A stretch of DNA of 44,207 nt, from assembly GCA_011947345.1 (NCBI GenBank), contig JAAVTG010000390.1, positions 1 to 44,207 of the forward strand, given 5' to 3'. Positions 42,901 through 44,207 of the stretch are shown here, one piece after another. Each line of letters begins with the position of its first letter. Position 1 is the first letter of the stretch. The position numbers and the translations under genes were made by a program. This stretch comes from Phytophthora quininea (Eukaryota > Oomycota > Peronosporomycetes > Peronosporales > Peronosporaceae). The notes under the pieces are model-generated. The model was not told where the DNA came from. It did not search any database and was given only the letters and a program-made list of their open reading frames with translations.

Positions 42901-44207
42901 GCCGCTACCGCTGACGCCGTCGTATTAGCAGAAATGTGTTGGCTGTGCGTAGAGTGCTCCACCACTTGGAAATTCATGAGCGCCCATGCATGCCAAGCCT
43001 TGTAACTGCGCGGTTCCAGCTCTGTACAGAGCCGTAACGAAGACAAAACCATCTCTACGGGTACATGTTCTATCTGCTGGTCGTGAACTGCCAGCTGCCA
43101 CTCGGCCATTTTCAAGTGGCATTTGACAAGAAGCTCCTCTTCCTCACTTCTCATCGGCATCATCGCAGGAGCAGGAGAAGGCATGCCGCCCGTACCGCCT
43201 TGAGGCTGCGTGCGGTGCCGTGCCACAGAAGCAATGCGAACTATTAGCTTGTGCAAATCCGAAAGCGCTTCGTTCTTTTGTCCTGATGCCCACAGATGCT
43301 TTAGATACGCAAATGCGACGCGACTGCGGTCCTTCTCGCCAAAGCCAAAGGATGCGGAGCTCGAATTCAGAGCCACATTGAGCATTTCCGAGATGCCACC
43401 GCCGCTAGGGCTCGCTCCACCGTGTACAGATAATGCGCTAGTGAATACTTTTAGAGATAAGGGGAGATTACCTGACTGACGACACAGACTTGCGAATTGC
43501 AGGTACGTATCGATATCTTCCTGCGGCGATAGAATCAATGCACGAATGCCAATCAGTTGCTGCCATACCTCCACAACACGCTTACACCCTGCAAGTCGAT
43601 CACGCCACATTCGCATCAAGTGACGTTTGAAGCGAGCAGCTTCTTCACCTTTCGAGATCTGTGCTCGTAGCTTCTTATACGTCACAACTTCCTCCAATTC
43701 ACTAAGCTGTTGCAAAGTCACCATGCTGCGATACGCGCGGCTGTAGGATTCCCGACCAGCGCGCCCAGTTTGGTGTCCAGCGTTTTTCTCGTCGCATCGA
43801 TCAGCGTCGCTGCTTGTTCGAATTCTCCTTTATGCACAGCTAGAACGGATTGATAGAGCGACAGTTCCGTGACATCTTGGTCGACACCGAAAATGCCATG
43901 GCTGTGGCCATATCCGTGGCTACTGCTGCTTGCTGCTCTAGAAACCACACCACTACTAATGTTATCAGAATTCTGAGCTGAGCACTCCGAGACATACTGG
44001 GTCATATCATCCCACTTTGACAAACTCCAGCTTGCACGTGCACCAAGCATAGCCACTCGCTTTAGAGCTGTAGCTTCATCTCCATGGTCGTCAACAAGTT
44101 GGTAAGAAGATGACGAGGATGGAGGGCCTCCGCAGAGGTCAATGAGGAAGATGATCCATGGCTACTGCTGCCTCGTCGCAACGCTCCTCGACCATTACCG
44201 GACCCGC
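39927..44207 (-). CDS. TOR: TOR serine/threonine kinase (PIKK), partial: FAT, FRB, kinase, FATC
   Basis: The growth-controlling catalytic subunit of TOR complexes. Only the C-terminal part is inside; the 5' end lies beyond 44207. The FAT region includes SRAYRSMVTLQQLSELEEVV. Counting from the Met at 43724: FRB at about 425-520 ([33 protein letters not shown]), the kinase N-lobe with KGHEDLRQDERV at about 593, the catalytic loop GDRHPSNLMLHR at about 744 and HIDFGD at about 762. The FATC (TSHENLCQCYIGWCPFW) ends exactly at the TGA (39927-39929). Between kinase and FATC (about 840-1185) lies a Ser-, Pro- and Ala-rich insert of about 345 residues. One break at three C (43751-43753) is repaired by one added base. 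The conserved Ser in [10 protein letters not shown] suggests FKBP-rapamycin binding is possible. No introns are seen. Confidence 0.95.

Overview
The window reads as nuclear DNA of an oomycete, most likely Phytophthora-like (Peronosporales). The reasons are a TOR kinase; three START/FYVE-type zinc-finger loci, one with a GAF tail; Crinkler-type P-loop NTPases; WL-rich ankyrin-like proteins; a hAT transposase relic of the oomycete type; and a restriction-endonuclease-type non-LTR retrotransposon resembling the Utopia/R2 group. Genes are compact, nearly intronless and closely packed, except for an AT-rich, transposon-filled stretch at about 5.5-15.4 kb.

Layout. 1-3968 (minus): two tandem START-FYVE(-GAF) paralogues, the first running off the left edge. 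4976-5464 (plus): a small unknown gene. 5465-7610: AT-rich DNA with a decayed hAT transposase. 7613-15425: two same-strand copies of one non-LTR element, a 5'-truncated mosaic copy and a near full-length copy. 15643-17263 (minus): amino acid transporter. 18169-19963 (minus): Ser/Pro-rich unknown protein. 20477-23712 (minus): voltage-sensor/cyclic-nucleotide-binding ion channel. 24615-28973: an unknown gene and two head-to-head Crinkler-type NTPase remnants. 29109-30010 (plus): Orai-like membrane protein. 30101-30430 (minus): START-FYVE relic with an internal deletion. 31769-32943 (plus): START-FYVE gene. 33220-34530 (minus) and 37784-39712 (plus): an inverted pair of ankyrin-like paralogues flanking a small gene and a mucin-like surface protein with repeated TLWPKK motifs. 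39927-44207 (minus): the C-terminal two thirds of TOR (FAT, FRB, kinase, FATC), running off the right edge.

Almost every conserved gene is split into two to five overlapping frames. In nearly every case that could be checked, adding one base to a short homopolymer restores continuity (TOR, transporter, channel, START-FYVE, mucin-like gene and others). This looks like systematic homopolymer undercalling in the assembly rather than gene decay, so each of these genes is given as one locus. True decay is also present: in-frame stops in the Crinkler-type genes, an ankyrin gene and both retroelement copies are not explained by homopolymer errors.

The genes do not form one operon-like pathway. Several touch membrane and lipid signalling (START-FYVE, Orai-like, CNG-like channel, TOR). 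The most unusual items are the retroelement, which carries an archaeal-type RNase H domain upstream of its RT and a TGA at a zinc-ligand position in both copies, and the TLWPKK-repeat surface protein.
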